In this document: piece by piece, positions 43,743-53,538 of the stretch
Position numbering within the stretch: position 1 is the stretch's first letter
Layout of the letters: every line of letters starts with the position of its first letter
Source: an uncultured Erythrobacter sp.
Lineage (GTDB): Bacteria > Pseudomonadota > Alphaproteobacteria > Sphingomonadales > Sphingomonadaceae
NCBI GenBank assembly: GCA_947501215.1
Contig: CANMUS010000002.1
Location: 310,001-374,000 of the forward strand
Reading direction: 5' to 3'
DNA length: 64,000 bases
The notes under the pieces: model-generated
Told to the model about the DNA's origin: nothing
Databases searched by the model: none
What the model saw: only the letters and a program-made list of their open reading frames with translations
Program-made: the position numbers and the translations under genes

Positions 43743-43889
43743 TCAGGTTGGAATGCGATTCGCATTGATGCCGTTGACCAGAGTGCCACCCTTGGGTCCT
43801 GCGATTTCGCGGATCGTTCCCAGGCGCACAAGGTCGGGCGCTGCCCATTCGCGCTTGGCTGTCTTGATTGGGGCTTGCCGGTCTGTCAT
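43743..43889 (-). CDS. RiPP precursor peptide, lasso-leader type, 48 residues
   Basis: A 48-codon frame with AGAGGA 6 bases before the ATG, sitting 24 bases after the PqqD-like gene and 25 bases before the cyclase gene. The leader (1-30) contains WAAPDLVRLGTIREIA, which fits the lasso leader pattern Y-x2-P-x-L-x2-LG, with Trp for Tyr. The predicted core begins near G31: GPKGGTLVNGINANRIPT. It contains no Asp or Glu; Asn39 lies at core position 8 or 9, where the ring acceptor normally sits, and the usual Thr at leader position -2 is Ala. The peptide is too short for most gene finders. Confidence 0.75.
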   Translation of the reverse strand: MTDRQAPIKTAKREWAAPDLVRLGTIREIAGPKGGTLVNGINANRIPT

Positions 43890-43913
43890 CGATATTCCTC
43901 TGCCAGCTCAATA

Positions 43914-44204
43914 TCATGAATGGTTGGCGGATGAAAGGTTCGTATCGGCGACCAACGCCGCGTCCCTGAGCTGCGCGACGAAACGCGCTACGTCGCGTTG
44001 CAATTGCTTCTCTTCGACGGAGTAGCCGCGTGCGACTGTATCCGCGATTTCGTCCAGCGTTTGCTCCCCGTCGATCAGCCGCCAGATCTCGCGCGCAGTT
44101 CCCGACAGCGAGAACAGTTCGCCGCCGTCGAGATCGACCAGGAGGATTTCGTCGTCGATCTCGGTCTCGACATAATTGGCGGTGATCTTGCGCGGCTTGG
44201 TCAT
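43914..44204 (-). CDS. PqqD-like RiPP recognition element (B1-type)
   Basis: Encodes 96 residues with the PqqD winged-helix layout: DEILLVDLDGGELFSLSGTA, REIWRLIDGEQTLDEI and a long last helix. Such stand-alone domains bind RiPP leaders and present them to modifying enzymes. It is the first gene of a four-gene minus-strand operon; in lasso clusters its partner is a B2 cysteine protease, which is not present here. Transcribed divergently from rpe. Confidence 0.88.
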   Translation of the reverse strand: MTKPRKITANYVETEIDDEILLVDLDGGELFSLSGTAREIWRLIDGEQTLDEIADTVARGYSVEEKQLQRDVARFVAQLRDAALVADTNLSSANHS

Positions 44205-44321
44205 AAACCGACCCTAGGCGCATCGCGCGATGTGGAAAAGGCATGGTGGCTCGCTTGTTAACCGCCGTTTCGCGCGCGTAGGGCTGGCCGAGGCTCACAC
44301 GCGACCAAGGCCCGCGCCCGC

Positions 44322-44984
44322 ATGACCCAACCGTTGATCTCCCCTTCCATCCTCTCGGCCGATTTCGCGCGGCTGGGCGACGAGGTGCGCGCTATCGACG
44401 AAGCGGGGGCGGACTGGATCCATGTCGACGTGATGGACGGGCATTACGTGCCCAACATCACCATCGGCCCGGCGGTGGTGAAGGCGCTGCGCCCGCACAC
44501 CGACAAGCCGTTCGACGTGCATTTGATGATCGCGCCGATCGATCCCTATCTCGAAGCTTTCGCCGAAGCCGGTGCGGACATCATCACCGTCCATCCCGAA
44601 GCCGGGCCGCATATCCACCGCACGCTGCAGGCGATCCGCGGGCTCGGCAAGAAGGCCGGCGTGGTGCTCAATCCGGGCACGCCCGCCAAGATGCTCGACT
44701 ATCTCATCGATGAAGTCGACCTCGTGCTGGTGATGAGCGTCAATCCCGGGTTCGGCGGGCAAAGCTTCATCCATTCGCAGCTGCGCAAGGTGGAGGCGAT
44801 CCGCAAGATGATCGACAGGACCGGGCGGGATATCCACCTCGAAGTCGATGGCGGCGTCAATGAAGAAACCGCGCGACTGTGCGTCGATGCGGGCGCGGAT
44901 GTGCTGGTCGCCGGCTCGGCCACTTTCAAGGGCGGGCCTGGGCAATATGCCGCGAACATCGCCGCGCTGAAGGGCGACCAATGA
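44322..44984 (+). CDS. rpe: Ribulose-phosphate 3-epimerase
   Basis: Encodes 220 residues of a TIM barrel: [32 protein letters not shown], the metal/catalytic HLMI region and [11 protein letters not shown], and LEVDGGVN. It interconverts ribulose-5-P and xylulose-5-P in the pentose phosphate and Calvin pathways. The 4-base overlap with the heparinase-like gene and then with purH places three genes in one operon. Confidence 0.97.
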   Translation: MTQPLISPSILSADFARLGDEVRAIDEAGADWIHVDVMDGHYVPNITIGPAVVKALRPHTDKPFDVHLMIAPIDPYLEAFAEAGADIITVHPEAGPHIHRTLQAIRGLGKKAGVVLNPGTPAKMLDYLIDEVDLVLVMSVNPGFGGQSFIHSQLRKVEAIRKMIDRTGRDIHLEVDGGVNEETARLCVDAGADVLVAGSATFKGGPGQYAANIAALKGDQ

Positions 44985-46843
44985 GCGAAGGCGTCCACAC
45001 GCTGCTGCGCGAGGACGACCGCACGCTCGACACCGCCGATGCGCTCGCCCTGCCGCTGGGCGATGCGGACGAACCACTGGTCACCGACGGCGAGGCTGTG
45101 GCGGCGGGCGACATGCCGCAGGAGCCCGGACGGGCGCTTGCTCTCTCGGATTTCAAGCCTCCGCAAGCCGGGCCGGTCGATGCCGCGCTGCGCTGGGCAT
45201 ACCGGCTGGGCGTGCCCGGCAGCTTGCTGGCGGCGCCGCTGCGCAAGCCCGCCGCGCCGCGGATGCTCGGCACGGTCATGTCGCCGCTGGAGGGCGACCG
45301 GGCCGCAGGCATGGCGCTGCGGGCGGGGCAGTTGCAGGTCCATGGGCTCAAGGCGCCGATCGACAAGGTCGATTTCGCCAGCTCCGCGCCGCTGACTCCG
45401 CCGTTCCTGCGCGTGGTCCACGGCTTCACCTGGTTGCGCGATCTCTCCGCCTGTGCCCCGCGCGAAGAATGCGCGCCGATTGCCGAGCGGGCCTTGCGCA
45501 AATGGCTCAAGGCCAATCCGGCACCGGGCAAGGGCGCGGCCTGGACCGTGGAGAATGCGGGCCTCCGCCTGCTCGGCTGGTTCGTCCACGCGCCGCTGAT
45601 TCTGTCGGGCGATCCCGCTGCGCGAGCGCGGATGCTGGAGCAGATGGAAACGACTGCGCGCTGGCTCGATCGCAATGTCACGAGCGCCGGCGACCTGCTG
45701 GGCCAGGTCGCGGGCTGGTGCGCGATCACGGCAGCCGGACTGTTGCTGCCCGATGGCCGTCCGCGCCGGCTCTACAGCGAAGCTGGCCTGCTCCGCGCGC
45801 TCGGCGAACTGGTGAGCGACGATGGCGGGGTCCTCTCGCGCAGCCCCTTGGCACAGATGGAAGCGATCGCGCTGCTGGTCGACCTCAAGGCGTGTTACGA
45901 TGCGGTCGATCGCGACCCTCCCGCCGCGCTGGAGACCATGATCGCGCTGCTGGTCCCGCCGCTGCTCACGCTGCGCATGGGCGACCGGGCGCTCGGCAGC
46001 TGGCAGGGTGCGGGCAAAACCTCTGCCGCCCGGCTCGATGCGCTGATCGAGGCGACCGGCGTGCGCGCCCGTCCGGCCAAAGATACGCGCCACTGGGGAT
46101 ACCAGCGCGTCGACGCCGGCAAGAGCGTGCTGGTGCTCGACGCCGCGCCGCCGCCGCGCCCGCGCCACGCCCGCCACGGTTGCGCCTCGACACTGGCCTT
46201 CGAATTCTCCGCGAAGCAACAGCGCATTATCGTCAACTGCGGCGGCGCGGAGCTGGCGGGCGGTCAGGTGCCGATCCGCATCGAGCAGGGGCTGCGCGGA
46301 ACGGCCGCGCATTCGACGCTGGTGCTGGACGATGCCAATTCCACCGCCGTGCTGATCAAGGGCCAGATCGGCAAGGGCGTCGAGGAAGTCGATATCGCCC
46401 GCACCGTCGTGAAACAGCGCGGGCGCGACGCCACGCGGCTGGAGGCGGCGCATAATGGTTACGCCGCGCGCCACGGCCTGCTGCACCGGCGCATCCTGCT
46501 GCTCTCGGCAGATGGCGAGGAATTGCGCGGCGAGGACCTGCTCGAACCGTCGGGCAAGGAGGGCAAGCGGGGCAAGATCGCCTTCGCGATCCGCTTCCAT
46601 CTCGGTTACGGGATCGAGGCTGGCCTATCGGAAGACAATCGCGGCGCGGGCCTCCCCCTGCCGGACGGCAGCTACTGGCAATTCCGGCTCGGCGGCGATA
46701 GCGGCGAAGCGAAAATGACGCTCGAAGACAGCCTGTGGGTCGATGGCCATGGCCGCCCGCGGGCGACGAAACAGCTGGTCGTCGAAGGACTGACGCCGCG
46801 CAGCGGGGGGCGTTTCCCCTGGCTGCTGAAACGCATGGGATGA
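44981..46843 (+). CDS. Heparinase II/III family protein
   Basis: Encodes 620 residues. The layout (helical toroid about 100-340, then a beta-rich heparinase II/III domain from about 390 with [24 protein letters not shown] and [11 protein letters not shown], and [14 protein letters not shown]) is that of the sphingomonad proteins between rpe and purH. The true substrate is unknown and a polysaccharide lyase activity is not proven. The ATG at 44981 overlaps the rpe stop. Confidence 0.85.
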   Translation: MSEGVHTLLREDDRTLDTADALALPLGDADEPLVTDGEAVAAGDMPQEPGRALALSDFKPPQAGPVDAALRWAYRLGVPGSLLAAPLRKPAAPRMLGTVMSPLEGDRAAGMALRAGQLQVHGLKAPIDKVDFASSAPLTPPFLRVVHGFTWLRDLSACAPREECAPIAERALRKWLKANPAPGKGAAWTVENAGLRLLGWFVHAPLILSGDPAARARMLEQMETTARWLDRNVTSAGDLLGQVAGWCAITAAGLLLPDGRPRRLYSEAGLLRALGELVSDDGGVLSRSPLAQMEAIALLVDLKACYDAVDRDPPAALETMIALLVPPLLTLRMGDRALGSWQGAGKTSAARLDALIEATGVRARPAKDTRHWGYQRVDAGKSVLVLDAAPPPRPRHARHGCASTLAFEFSAKQQRIIVNCGGAELAGGQVPIRIEQGLRGTAAHSTLVLDDANSTAVLIKGQIGKGVEEVDIARTVVKQRGRDATRLEAAHNGYAARHGLLHRRILLLSADGEELRGEDLLEPSGKEGKRGKIAFAIRFHLGYGIEAGLSEDNRGAGLPLPDGSYWQFRLGGDSGEAKMTLEDSLWVDGHGRPRATKQLVVEGLTPRSGGRFPWLLKRMG

Positions 46844-48435
46844 ATTCAATGGCGGATGTGGCAATCAAGCGGGCACTGCTCTCGGTGTCCGACAAGAGCG
46901 GTTTGGTAAAGCTCGGCAAGGCGCTGGCCGCCAAGGGCGTAGAGCTGGTCTCGACCGGCGGCACGGCGAAGGCGCTGCGCGAGGCAGGGCTGGAAGTGAA
47001 AGACGTTTCCGACCTCACCGGCTTTCCCGAGATGATGGACGGTCGGGTCAAGACGCTGCACCCGATGGTCCATGGCGGCCTCCTCGCCGTGCGCGACAAT
47101 CCGGATCATGCCGCCGCGATGGAGGAGCATGAGATCGGCGCCATCGATCTGGTGGTGGTCAATCTCTACCCGTTCGAGGCGACCGTGGCGAAGGGTGCGG
47201 AACGCGACGAGATCATCGAGAATATCGATATCGGCGGTCCGAGCATGGTGCGCAGCGCCGCTAAGAACCACCAGTTCGTCACCATCGTCACCGATCCGGC
47301 GGATTACGATACGCTGCTGGGCGAGCTGGATGCGAACGGCGCGACCAGCCTCGATTTCCGGCGCAAATGTGCGGCCAAGGCGTTTGCCGCAACCGCTGCC
47401 TACGATAGCATGATCAGCCAGTGGTTCGCTTTCGCCGACCAGCAGCAGACTTTCCCCGATTTCCTGGCGGTCAACGGCAAGGCGCCGGTCGAGCTGCGTT
47501 ATGGCGAGAACCCGCACCAGAAGGCAGCACTCTATACGCCCGTCGGACCTCATGCGCGCGGCATCGCGCAGGCCGAGCAGCTGCAGGGCAAGGAGCTCAG
47601 CTACAACAATTACAACGATGCCGATGCCGCGCTGGAACTGTGCGCCGAATTCAAGGGCGGCGATCCTGCAGTGGTCATCGTCAAGCACGCCAACCCTTGC
47701 GGCGTGGCGCAAGGCGCGACTTTGCTTGACGCGTGGAACGAAGCACTGGCGTGCGACAGCGTCTCGGCCTTCGGCGGCATCGTCGCCGTCAACGCCGAGC
47801 TCGACGGCGAAACGGCGGCGGCGATCTGCGAGATCTTCACCGAAGTCGTCATCGCTCCCTCGGTGACCGATGAGGCGCGCGTGGCTTTCGCCAAGAAGAA
47901 GAACCTGCGCCTGCTGGTCACCGGCGATTTGCCGGATCCGCGCCGCGGCGGGCTGAGCGTCAAGCCGATTACCGGCGGCCTTCTGGTCCAGACGCGCGAC
48001 AATGGCGCGATCGGCGAGGCCGAGCTGAAGGTCGTGACCGAACGCGCACCGAGCGAGCAGGAACTGAAGGATTGCCTCTTCGCCTGGACCGTGGCGCGGC
48101 ACGTGAAGTCGAATGCGATCGTCTATGCCAAGGATGGCGCCACTGCCGGGATCGGCGCGGGCCAGATGAACCGCCGCGATTCGTCGCGCATCGCCGCGCT
48201 CAAGGCCGCCGAAGCGGCTGAGAAATACGGTTGGGAGCAGAGCCGCGCTGTCGGGAGCGCGGTGGCATCGGATGCCTTCTTCCCCTTCGCCGACGGCTTG
48301 CTCGCTGCCGCCGAAGCGGGCGCGACAGCGATTATCCAGCCGGGCGGTTCGATCCGCGACGACGAGGTTATCGCCGCCGCCAACGAACGCGGCCTCGCCA
48401 TGGTCTTCACCGGGATGCGCCACTTCCGCCATTGA
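46840..48435 (+). CDS. purH: PurH, AICAR transformylase/IMP cyclohydrolase
   Basis: Bifunctional enzyme of the last two steps of IMP synthesis, 531 residues. Cyclohydrolase part: [48 protein letters not shown]. Transformylase part: [51 protein letters not shown]. The ATG at 46840 overlaps the upstream stop; the ATG at 46849 (MADVAIK) is equally plausible. Confidence 0.97.
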   Translation: MNSMADVAIKRALLSVSDKSGLVKLGKALAAKGVELVSTGGTAKALREAGLEVKDVSDLTGFPEMMDGRVKTLHPMVHGGLLAVRDNPDHAAAMEEHEIGAIDLVVVNLYPFEATVAKGAERDEIIENIDIGGPSMVRSAAKNHQFVTIVTDPADYDTLLGELDANGATSLDFRRKCAAKAFAATAAYDSMISQWFAFADQQQTFPDFLAVNGKAPVELRYGENPHQKAALYTPVGPHARGIAQAEQLQGKELSYNNYNDADAALELCAEFKGGDPAVVIVKHANPCGVAQGATLLDAWNEALACDSVSAFGGIVAVNAELDGETAAAICEIFTEVVIAPSVTDEARVAFAKKKNLRLLVTGDLPDPRRGGLSVKPITGGLLVQTRDNGAIGEAELKVVTERAPSEQELKDCLFAWTVARHVKSNAIVYAKDGATAGIGAGQMNRRDSSRIAALKAAEAAEKYGWEQSRAVGSAVASDAFFPFADGLLAAAEAGATAIIQPGGSIRDDEVIAAANERGLAMVFTGMRHFRH

Positions 48436-48547
48436 GGGCCCATTCAGCTTGCGGGCTGATCGGCTGAATAGTTCACAACCATCGCATTAAGCATGTCGCA
48501 ATTGCGGCAGGTGTAACCATGTGGGCAAGACTGACGAAAGACCCACC

Positions 48548-48679
48548 ATGCAACTCTTCACCCCCGACCTCTATCGCAATTTCGGCATCGGTTTCGCTGC
48601 CGGAGCCCTTGCCATTGCCATCGCCGGTGGAGGCGAGATACTTGCCGCCGTCCCGCAGCTCGTGGCGTCGATCTTCTAA
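48548..48679 (+). CDS. Small single-helix membrane protein, 43 residues
   Basis: A 43-codon frame, MQLFTPDLYRNFGIGFAAGA with a hydrophobic stretch of about 20 residues (11-35), whose TAA overlaps the msrA ATG by one base (TAATG). The close coupling and clean codon use support a real gene. It may be a short membrane protein translated with MsrA. Function unknown. Confidence 0.6.
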   Translation: MQLFTPDLYRNFGIGFAAGALAIAIAGGGEILAAVPQLVASIF

Positions 48680-49359
48680 TGAAGCTTCGCGCCACTCTCC
48701 TTGCGGCTGCGCTTTCCTTCGGCGCGAGCGCCTGCATGCAGCCCGCCATTGCCGCCGAAACGGTGGTGGAGGCGCCGCAGGCCAAGCGCATCGCCAAGGA
48801 AGGCAGCGGCCTCAAGACCGCGATCTTCGCCGGTGGGTGCTTCTGGGGCGTCGAAGGCGTGCTCAGCCACGTGAAGGGCGTGAAGAGCGCCGTTTCCGGC
48901 TACCACGGCGGTACCGAGCGGCAGGCCGATTACAAGCTCGTGTCCAGCGGCGTGACCGACCATGCCGAAGCGGTGAAGGTCGTCTACGACCCAAAGGTCA
49001 TTCGCTACGACCAGCTGCTGCGCATCTTTTTCTCTGTCGTGACCGATCCGACCCAGCTCAACCGCCAAGGGCCGGATACCGGCGCGCATTATCGCAATGC
49101 CCTCGTCCCGCTTTCGGCGGAGCAGAACGCGGTTGCCAAGGCCTATCTCGGCCAGCTGAAGGCAGCGAAGCTGTGGGACAAGCCGATCGTCACGAAGATC
49201 GAGCGGGCGCAGGCCTTCTACGATGCCGAAACCTATCATCAGGATTTCATGCTGAAGAACCCGCGCCACGGCTATATCGTGAGCTGGGATGCGCCGAAGG
49301 TCCGCGCGCTGAAGGCGATGTATCCGGGCGTCTACAGCGCGAAGTTCCAGCCGAACTGA
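48679..49359 (+). CDS. msrA: Periplasmic peptide-methionine (S)-S-oxide reductase
   Basis: Encodes 226 residues with a signal peptide (1 to about 24) followed by the MsrA domain: AGGCFWGVEGV with the catalytic Cys, SGYHGGTERQADYKLVSSG, HAEAVKVVYDP and HYRNALVP. It repairs oxidised methionine in exported proteins. A lipoprotein-like ASAC also occurs in the signal. It is coupled to the 43-residue membrane protein upstream. Confidence 0.94.
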   Translation: MKLRATLLAAALSFGASACMQPAIAAETVVEAPQAKRIAKEGSGLKTAIFAGGCFWGVEGVLSHVKGVKSAVSGYHGGTERQADYKLVSSGVTDHAEAVKVVYDPKVIRYDQLLRIFFSVVTDPTQLNRQGPDTGAHYRNALVPLSAEQNAVAKAYLGQLKAAKLWDKPIVTKIERAQAFYDAETYHQDFMLKNPRHGYIVSWDAPKVRALKAMYPGVYSAKFQPN

Positions 49360-49396
49360 CTTGATAGCTTTGTGAGGCGGGCTTACCTCTCGCCCC

Positions 49397-49858
49397 ATGA
49401 GCGGCCATTCCCACAAAGAGCATGAAGGCGACGCGCTGATCGACGCTGCGCGCCACACCCTGACCGAACATGGCGAGCAATGGACCGGCATGCGCCAGTC
49501 CGTGTTCGAGGAACTCGCGAAGCACGACCGGCCCGCCAGCGCCTACGACATCGCCGACAATCTCTCCGCCTCGCGCGGGAAGCGGGTCGCGCCCAACAGC
49601 GTCTATCGCATCCTCGACTTGTTCGTGCGCAACAATCTCGCCAACCGGATCGAGAGCGCCAATGCCTATCTCGTCAATACCCATCCCGGGTGCCGGCACG
49701 ATTGCATCTTCCTGATCTGCGACGATTGCGGGAAAGCCACCCATCTCGACGACGAGCGCGTGACGGGCACGCTGCGCGATGCGGGCAAGGCGGCGGGCTT
49801 TACCGACGTGCGACCGGTGGTCGAACTACGCGGGTTGTGCGACGATTGCGCGGCCTGA
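49397..49858 (+). CDS. zur: Fur-family regulator, Zur-like
   Basis: Encodes 153 residues. DNA-binding domain with PNSVYRILDLFVRNNLANRIE and the metal-binding C-terminal part with CDDCGKATH and a final CDDC pair, both CxxC motifs of the structural zinc site. The His-rich N-terminus (HSHKEHE) favours Zur over Fur. It should repress zinc-uptake genes, none of which are here. Confidence 0.85.
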   Translation: MSGHSHKEHEGDALIDAARHTLTEHGEQWTGMRQSVFEELAKHDRPASAYDIADNLSASRGKRVAPNSVYRILDLFVRNNLANRIESANAYLVNTHPGCRHDCIFLICDDCGKATHLDDERVTGTLRDAGKAAGFTDVRPVVELRGLCDDCAA

Positions 49859-49934
49859 CGCGGGCGGCGAAGCGGGTCATTCGCCTGTCAAACCGTTCAT
49901 CGACAGGTCGGATGTGCGAGTGTAAGGCATTCGT

Positions 49935-51857
49935 ATGAATACCCGTCCCAAGACGCCGCTGCTCGACACGGTCGACACTCCCGACGATCTCCGCAAGCTC
50001 AAGAAAGAGCAATTGCGCCAACTTTCCGACGAACTTCGGGAAGAAATGATCGATGCCGTGGGCACGACCGGCGGGCATCTCGGGTCGGGTCTCGGCGTGG
50101 TAGAACTGACCACCGCGATCCACTATGTTTTCGACACCCCGACCGACAAGCTTGTGTGGGACGTCGGCCACCAGTGCTACCCGCACAAGATCCTCACCGG
50201 GCGGCGCGATCGCATTCGCACCCTGCGCCAGGGTGGGGGCCTCAGCGGCTTCACCAAGCGCGCGGAGAGCGAATACGATCCCTTCGGCGCGGCGCACAGC
50301 TCCACCTCGATCAGCGCGGCGCTCGGCTTTGCCATGGCCAACAAGATGCAGAACCGCCCGGGCCGCGGCATCGCAGTGATCGGCGATGGCGCGATGAGTG
50401 CTGGCATGGCCTATGAGGCGATGAACAATGCCGAACAGGCGGGCAACCGCCTGGTGGTGATCCTCAACGACAACGACATGTCGATCGCTCCGCCGGTGGG
50501 CGGCCTGTCCGCCTATCTCGCGCGCATGGTGTCGAGCAGCGAATATCTCGGCCTGCGGTCCATGGCCTCCAAGATCGCCCGCAAGATGGGCCGCCGCGTT
50601 TGGGGCGGGCTCGAAAAGGCGGAAGAATACGCCCGCGGCATGGTGACCGGCGGGACCATGTTCGAAGAGCTCGGCTTCTATTATGTCGGCCCGATCGACG
50701 GGCACAATCTCGACCACCTCATCCCGGTGCTGGAAAACGTCCGCGACAGCGAGCAGGGCCCGGTGCTGATCCATGTCGTGACCACGAAGGGCAAGGGCTA
50801 TGCTCCGGCCGAAAACAGTGCCGACAAATATCACGGCGTCGCCAAGTTCGATGTGGTTACCGGCGAGCAGAAGAAGTCCAGCGGCGGTCCGCCCGCCTAC
50901 CAGAACGTCTTCGGCGAAACGCTGGCCAAGCTCGCTGACAAGGACCCGCGCATCTGCGCCATCACCGCTGCCATGCCGAGCGGGACGGGCGTCGACAAAT
51001 TCGCGAAGGCGCATCCCGACAAGGCCTTCGATGTCGGTATTGCCGAACAGCATGGCGTGACCTTTGCGGCGGGCCTAGCAGCAGAAGGCATGCGCCCTTT
51101 TGCCGCGATCTATTCGACCTTCCTCCAGCGCGCCTACGACCAGGTGGTGCACGACGTGGCGATCCAGAACCTGCCCGTGCGCTTCGCAATCGACCGCGCC
51201 GGACTCGTCGGGGCCGACGGCTGCACGCATGCGGGCAGCTTCGACATCACCTATCTCGCCACTCTGCCCAATATGGTCGTGATGGCCGCCGCCGACGAGG
51301 CGGAGCTGGCCCACATGACCTACACTGCCGCCGAGTATGACGACGGCCCGATCGCCTTCCGCTATCCGCGCGGCAGCGGCACGGGCGTGGAAATTCCGGA
51401 GAAGCTCGAGAAGCTCGAAATCGGCAAGGGCCGGATCGTGCGCGAAGGCACTAAGGTCGCCATCCTGTCGCTCGGTGCGCGGCTGGAGGAGGCGAAGAAG
51501 GCCGCCGACCAGCTCGAAGCCAAGGGCCTTTCGACCACCGTCGCCGACCTGCGCTTCGCCAAACCCCTCGACACCGCGCTGATCGAGAAACTGATGCGCA
51601 GCCACGAGGTGGTGGTCACGGTCGAGGAAGGCGCCATCGGCGGCCTCGGCGCGCATGTGCTGACCTACGCCAGCGACAACGGGCTGACCGATGCGGGGCT
51701 GAAAGTGCGCACCATGCGCCTGCCCGACGTGTTCCAAGACCAGGACGATCCGGCGAAACAGTACGACGAGGCAGGTCTGAACGCGCCGCATATTGTCGAC
51801 ACGGTGCTGAATGCTCTCAGGCACAACAGTGCGGGCGTGGAAGAGGCGCGGGCTTGA
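49935..51857 (+). CDS. dxs: 1-deoxy-D-xylulose-5-phosphate synthase
   Basis: Encodes 640 residues of the thiamine-diphosphate-dependent transketolase family. It condenses pyruvate and glyceraldehyde-3-P as first step of the MEP isoprenoid pathway. Motifs: [31 protein letters not shown], the ThDP motif [17 protein letters not shown], and [12 protein letters not shown] with the catalytic Glu. The last codons overlap the following TTG start. Confidence 0.98.
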   Translation: MNTRPKTPLLDTVDTPDDLRKLKKEQLRQLSDELREEMIDAVGTTGGHLGSGLGVVELTTAIHYVFDTPTDKLVWDVGHQCYPHKILTGRRDRIRTLRQGGGLSGFTKRAESEYDPFGAAHSSTSISAALGFAMANKMQNRPGRGIAVIGDGAMSAGMAYEAMNNAEQAGNRLVVILNDNDMSIAPPVGGLSAYLARMVSSSEYLGLRSMASKIARKMGRRVWGGLEKAEEYARGMVTGGTMFEELGFYYVGPIDGHNLDHLIPVLENVRDSEQGPVLIHVVTTKGKGYAPAENSADKYHGVAKFDVVTGEQKKSSGGPPAYQNVFGETLAKLADKDPRICAITAAMPSGTGVDKFAKAHPDKAFDVGIAEQHGVTFAAGLAAEGMRPFAAIYSTFLQRAYDQVVHDVAIQNLPVRFAIDRAGLVGADGCTHAGSFDITYLATLPNMVVMAAADEAELAHMTYTAAEYDDGPIAFRYPRGSGTGVEIPEKLEKLEIGKGRIVREGTKVAILSLGARLEEAKKAADQLEAKGLSTTVADLRFAKPLDTALIEKLMRSHEVVVTVEEGAIGGLGAHVLTYASDNGLTDAGLKVRTMRLPDVFQDQDDPAKQYDEAGLNAPHIVDTVLNALRHNSAGVEEARA

Positions 51858-52672
51858 ACCGACCGATCCGCGTCATTGTGTGGATCCTCGTTTTTCTCGC
51901 TACAGCCTACCTTGCGATCCTGATCATCCTGTGGAGCCAACAGGGTCGGTTTCTCTACCCCGCACCACGCACGATCGGCCCGACGACGGGTGGGTTTGAG
52001 GAAATCAGCTATCGCACCGAAGACGGGCTGAGCCTCAGGGCGGGCTATCGCACCGCAGAGCCGGGGAAAACGACCCTCTTATATTTTCATGGCAATGGGG
52101 CCGATTGGGTATCGAGCGTGGTCGCGACCGATCGATTGGTGCCTGCCGGTTACGGCGTCCTTGCAGCGGAATATGGTGGCTATCGCGGCAATCCCGGCAC
52201 GCCGAGCGAGGAAGGACTTTATCGGGACGGCAGGGCTGCGTTGGAATATCTATCCGCCCAGGGGGTTGATGGAGGCGAGATCGTGATCGTCGGAAATTCA
52301 ATCGGTTCGGGGGTAGCGGTCCAGATGGCTGGCGAAACCGATCCTTTAGCGCTTGTCCTCATCTCGCCTTTTGCGAGCCTTTCCGAGTTGGTCGGTGCGA
52401 AATTTCGCTGGCTGCCGACCGGCCTGTTGCTTCGGGACAGATATGAGAATGCGACCAAACTGGCCAACATCCACAGCGACATTTTGATACTGCACGGCGA
52501 TGCCGACAGCCTCATCCCGCATGCCCATGCAGAGCGGCTTGCCGCTGCTAATCCGCGCGCGCAGCTGAAGATTTTTCCGGGAGTCGGACACGACCTTGCT
52601 TGGCACGATGAAGCGGAGGAAGCCGTCCTGCGGTTCCTGCGCGAGCCGATTATTAGAGAGGGAAGCTCATGA
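51854..52672 (+). CDS. Alpha/beta hydrolase, membrane anchored
   Basis: Encodes 272 residues from a TTG at 51854 that overlaps the dxs stop (TTGA). One N-terminal membrane helix (about 5-25) is followed by a hydrolase fold with [11 protein letters not shown] (oxyanion HGNG), [12 protein letters not shown] with the Ser in [16 protein letters not shown] and GVGHDLAW with the His. It resembles the ABHD13/BEM46 type. The substrate is unknown. It overlaps the crotonase gene by 4 bases. Confidence 0.87.
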   Translation: MNRPIRVIVWILVFLATAYLAILIILWSQQGRFLYPAPRTIGPTTGGFEEISYRTEDGLSLRAGYRTAEPGKTTLLYFHGNGADWVSSVVATDRLVPAGYGVLAAEYGGYRGNPGTPSEEGLYRDGRAALEYLSAQGVDGGEIVIVGNSIGSGVAVQMAGETDPLALVLISPFASLSELVGAKFRWLPTGLLLRDRYENATKLANIHSDILILHGDADSLIPHAHAERLAAANPRAQLKIFPGVGHDLAWHDEAEEAVLRFLREPIIREGSS

Positions 52673-53466
52673 CCTTGCTCACCACCCACACCGCCGACCA
52701 CGTCACCACGCTCACCCTCAATCGCCCCGACACGATGAATCCGCTCGGTGCATCGGGCGACGGGGATGCCTTTGCGGCGGCCTGCGATGCGATCAACGCC
52801 GACATGGACGTGCGCTGCGTGATACTCACCGGGGCGGGGCGGGCGTTCAGTGCGGGCGGCGACATCAAGGCGATGAAGGAGCGGACCGGGGCCTTCGGCG
52901 GGACCGCGCCGGAAATCTCCGATGGCTATCGCAACAACATCCATAAGGTGCTGCGCGCGCTCTACGGCCTGCGCGTGCCGCTGATCGCGGCGGTCAACGG
53001 GCCGGCGATCGGGCTGGGGTGCGACCTCGCCTGTCTGGCCGACATGCGCATCGCTTCAGACAAGGCGAAGTTCGGCGTCACCTTCCTCAAGCTCGGCATC
53101 ATCCCGGGCGATGGCGGCACCTGGATCCTGCCACGGATCATCGGCGAGGCGCGTGCGGGGGAGCTCTTCTACACCGGCGACGTGATCGACGCCGCGACGG
53201 CGCAGGATTGGGGCCTCGTCAGCCGCGTGGTCGAAGGCGAGGCGCTGATGGACGAAGCCCGCATGCTCGCGAGCAAGGTCGCGGCCATGCCCCCGCATGC
53301 GCTCCGGCAGGCGAAGAATCTCATTCGGCAGGGGCGCTCGGTCAGCTACGACACCGCACTCGAAATGGCGGCGAATACACAGGCGCTGATGCACCTGACC
53401 GAGGATCACATGGAAGGCGTCGACGCGCTGATGGAGAAGCGGTCCCCCAAGTTCACCGGTAGCTGA
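52669..53466 (+). CDS. Enoyl-CoA hydratase/isomerase family (crotonase) protein
   Basis: Encodes 265 residues. Crotonase fold: AFSAGGDIKAMKE oxyanion region, ALYGLRVPLIAAVNGPAIGLGCDLACLADMRIAS, and FLKLGIIPGDGGTWILPRIIG with an Asp at the usual catalytic region. It probably works on a fatty acyl-CoA. The GDGG pattern rather than GPE...GG is compatible with hydratase or isomerase. A direct-repeat hairpin pair follows the stop. Confidence 0.9.
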   Translation: MTLLTTHTADHVTTLTLNRPDTMNPLGASGDGDAFAAACDAINADMDVRCVILTGAGRAFSAGGDIKAMKERTGAFGGTAPEISDGYRNNIHKVLRALYGLRVPLIAAVNGPAIGLGCDLACLADMRIASDKAKFGVTFLKLGIIPGDGGTWILPRIIGEARAGELFYTGDVIDAATAQDWGLVSRVVEGEALMDEARMLASKVAAMPPHALRQAKNLIRQGRSVSYDTALEMAANTQALMHLTEDHMEGVDALMEKRSPKFTGS

Positions 53467-53472
53467 GTCTTA

Positions 53473-53536
53473 GTCGTCCTACCGCTTCGCTACTTGAGGA
53501 CATCTTCGTCGTCCTACCGCTTCGCTACTTGAGGAC
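53473..53536. repeat. 29-bp direct repeat, two copies
   Basis: Identical copies at 53473-53501 and 53508-53536, 6 bases apart. Each unit begins GTCGTCCTACCGCTTCG and ends TACTTGAGGAC, and its ends (GTCCT/AGGAC) can pair as a stem. It lies between the convergent crotonase and NnrU genes and could serve as a bidirectional terminator. The second copy reaches to within 3 bases of the nnrU stop codon. Confidence 0.85.
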
Positions 53537-53538
53537 GG

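Noticed and set aside
43714-44298. 194-codon minus-strand frame covering the precursor and PqqD-like genes
   Set aside because: Out of frame with both; its composition is that of a shadow. The 48-codon frame has the ribosome binding site and leader motif.
44699-46600. 633-codon open frame on the minus strand opposite the heparinase-like gene
   Set aside because: Arginine- and glutamine-rich shadow of the plus-strand gene, typical of GC-rich DNA; no family resemblance.
46846-48432. 528-codon minus-strand frame opposite purH
   Set aside because: Shadow frame; purH on the plus strand is certain.
48679-49359. MsrA as a lipoprotein (ASAC in the signal)
   Set aside because: The position before Cys does not fit the lipobox well, and a normal cleavage site (AIAAE) follows.
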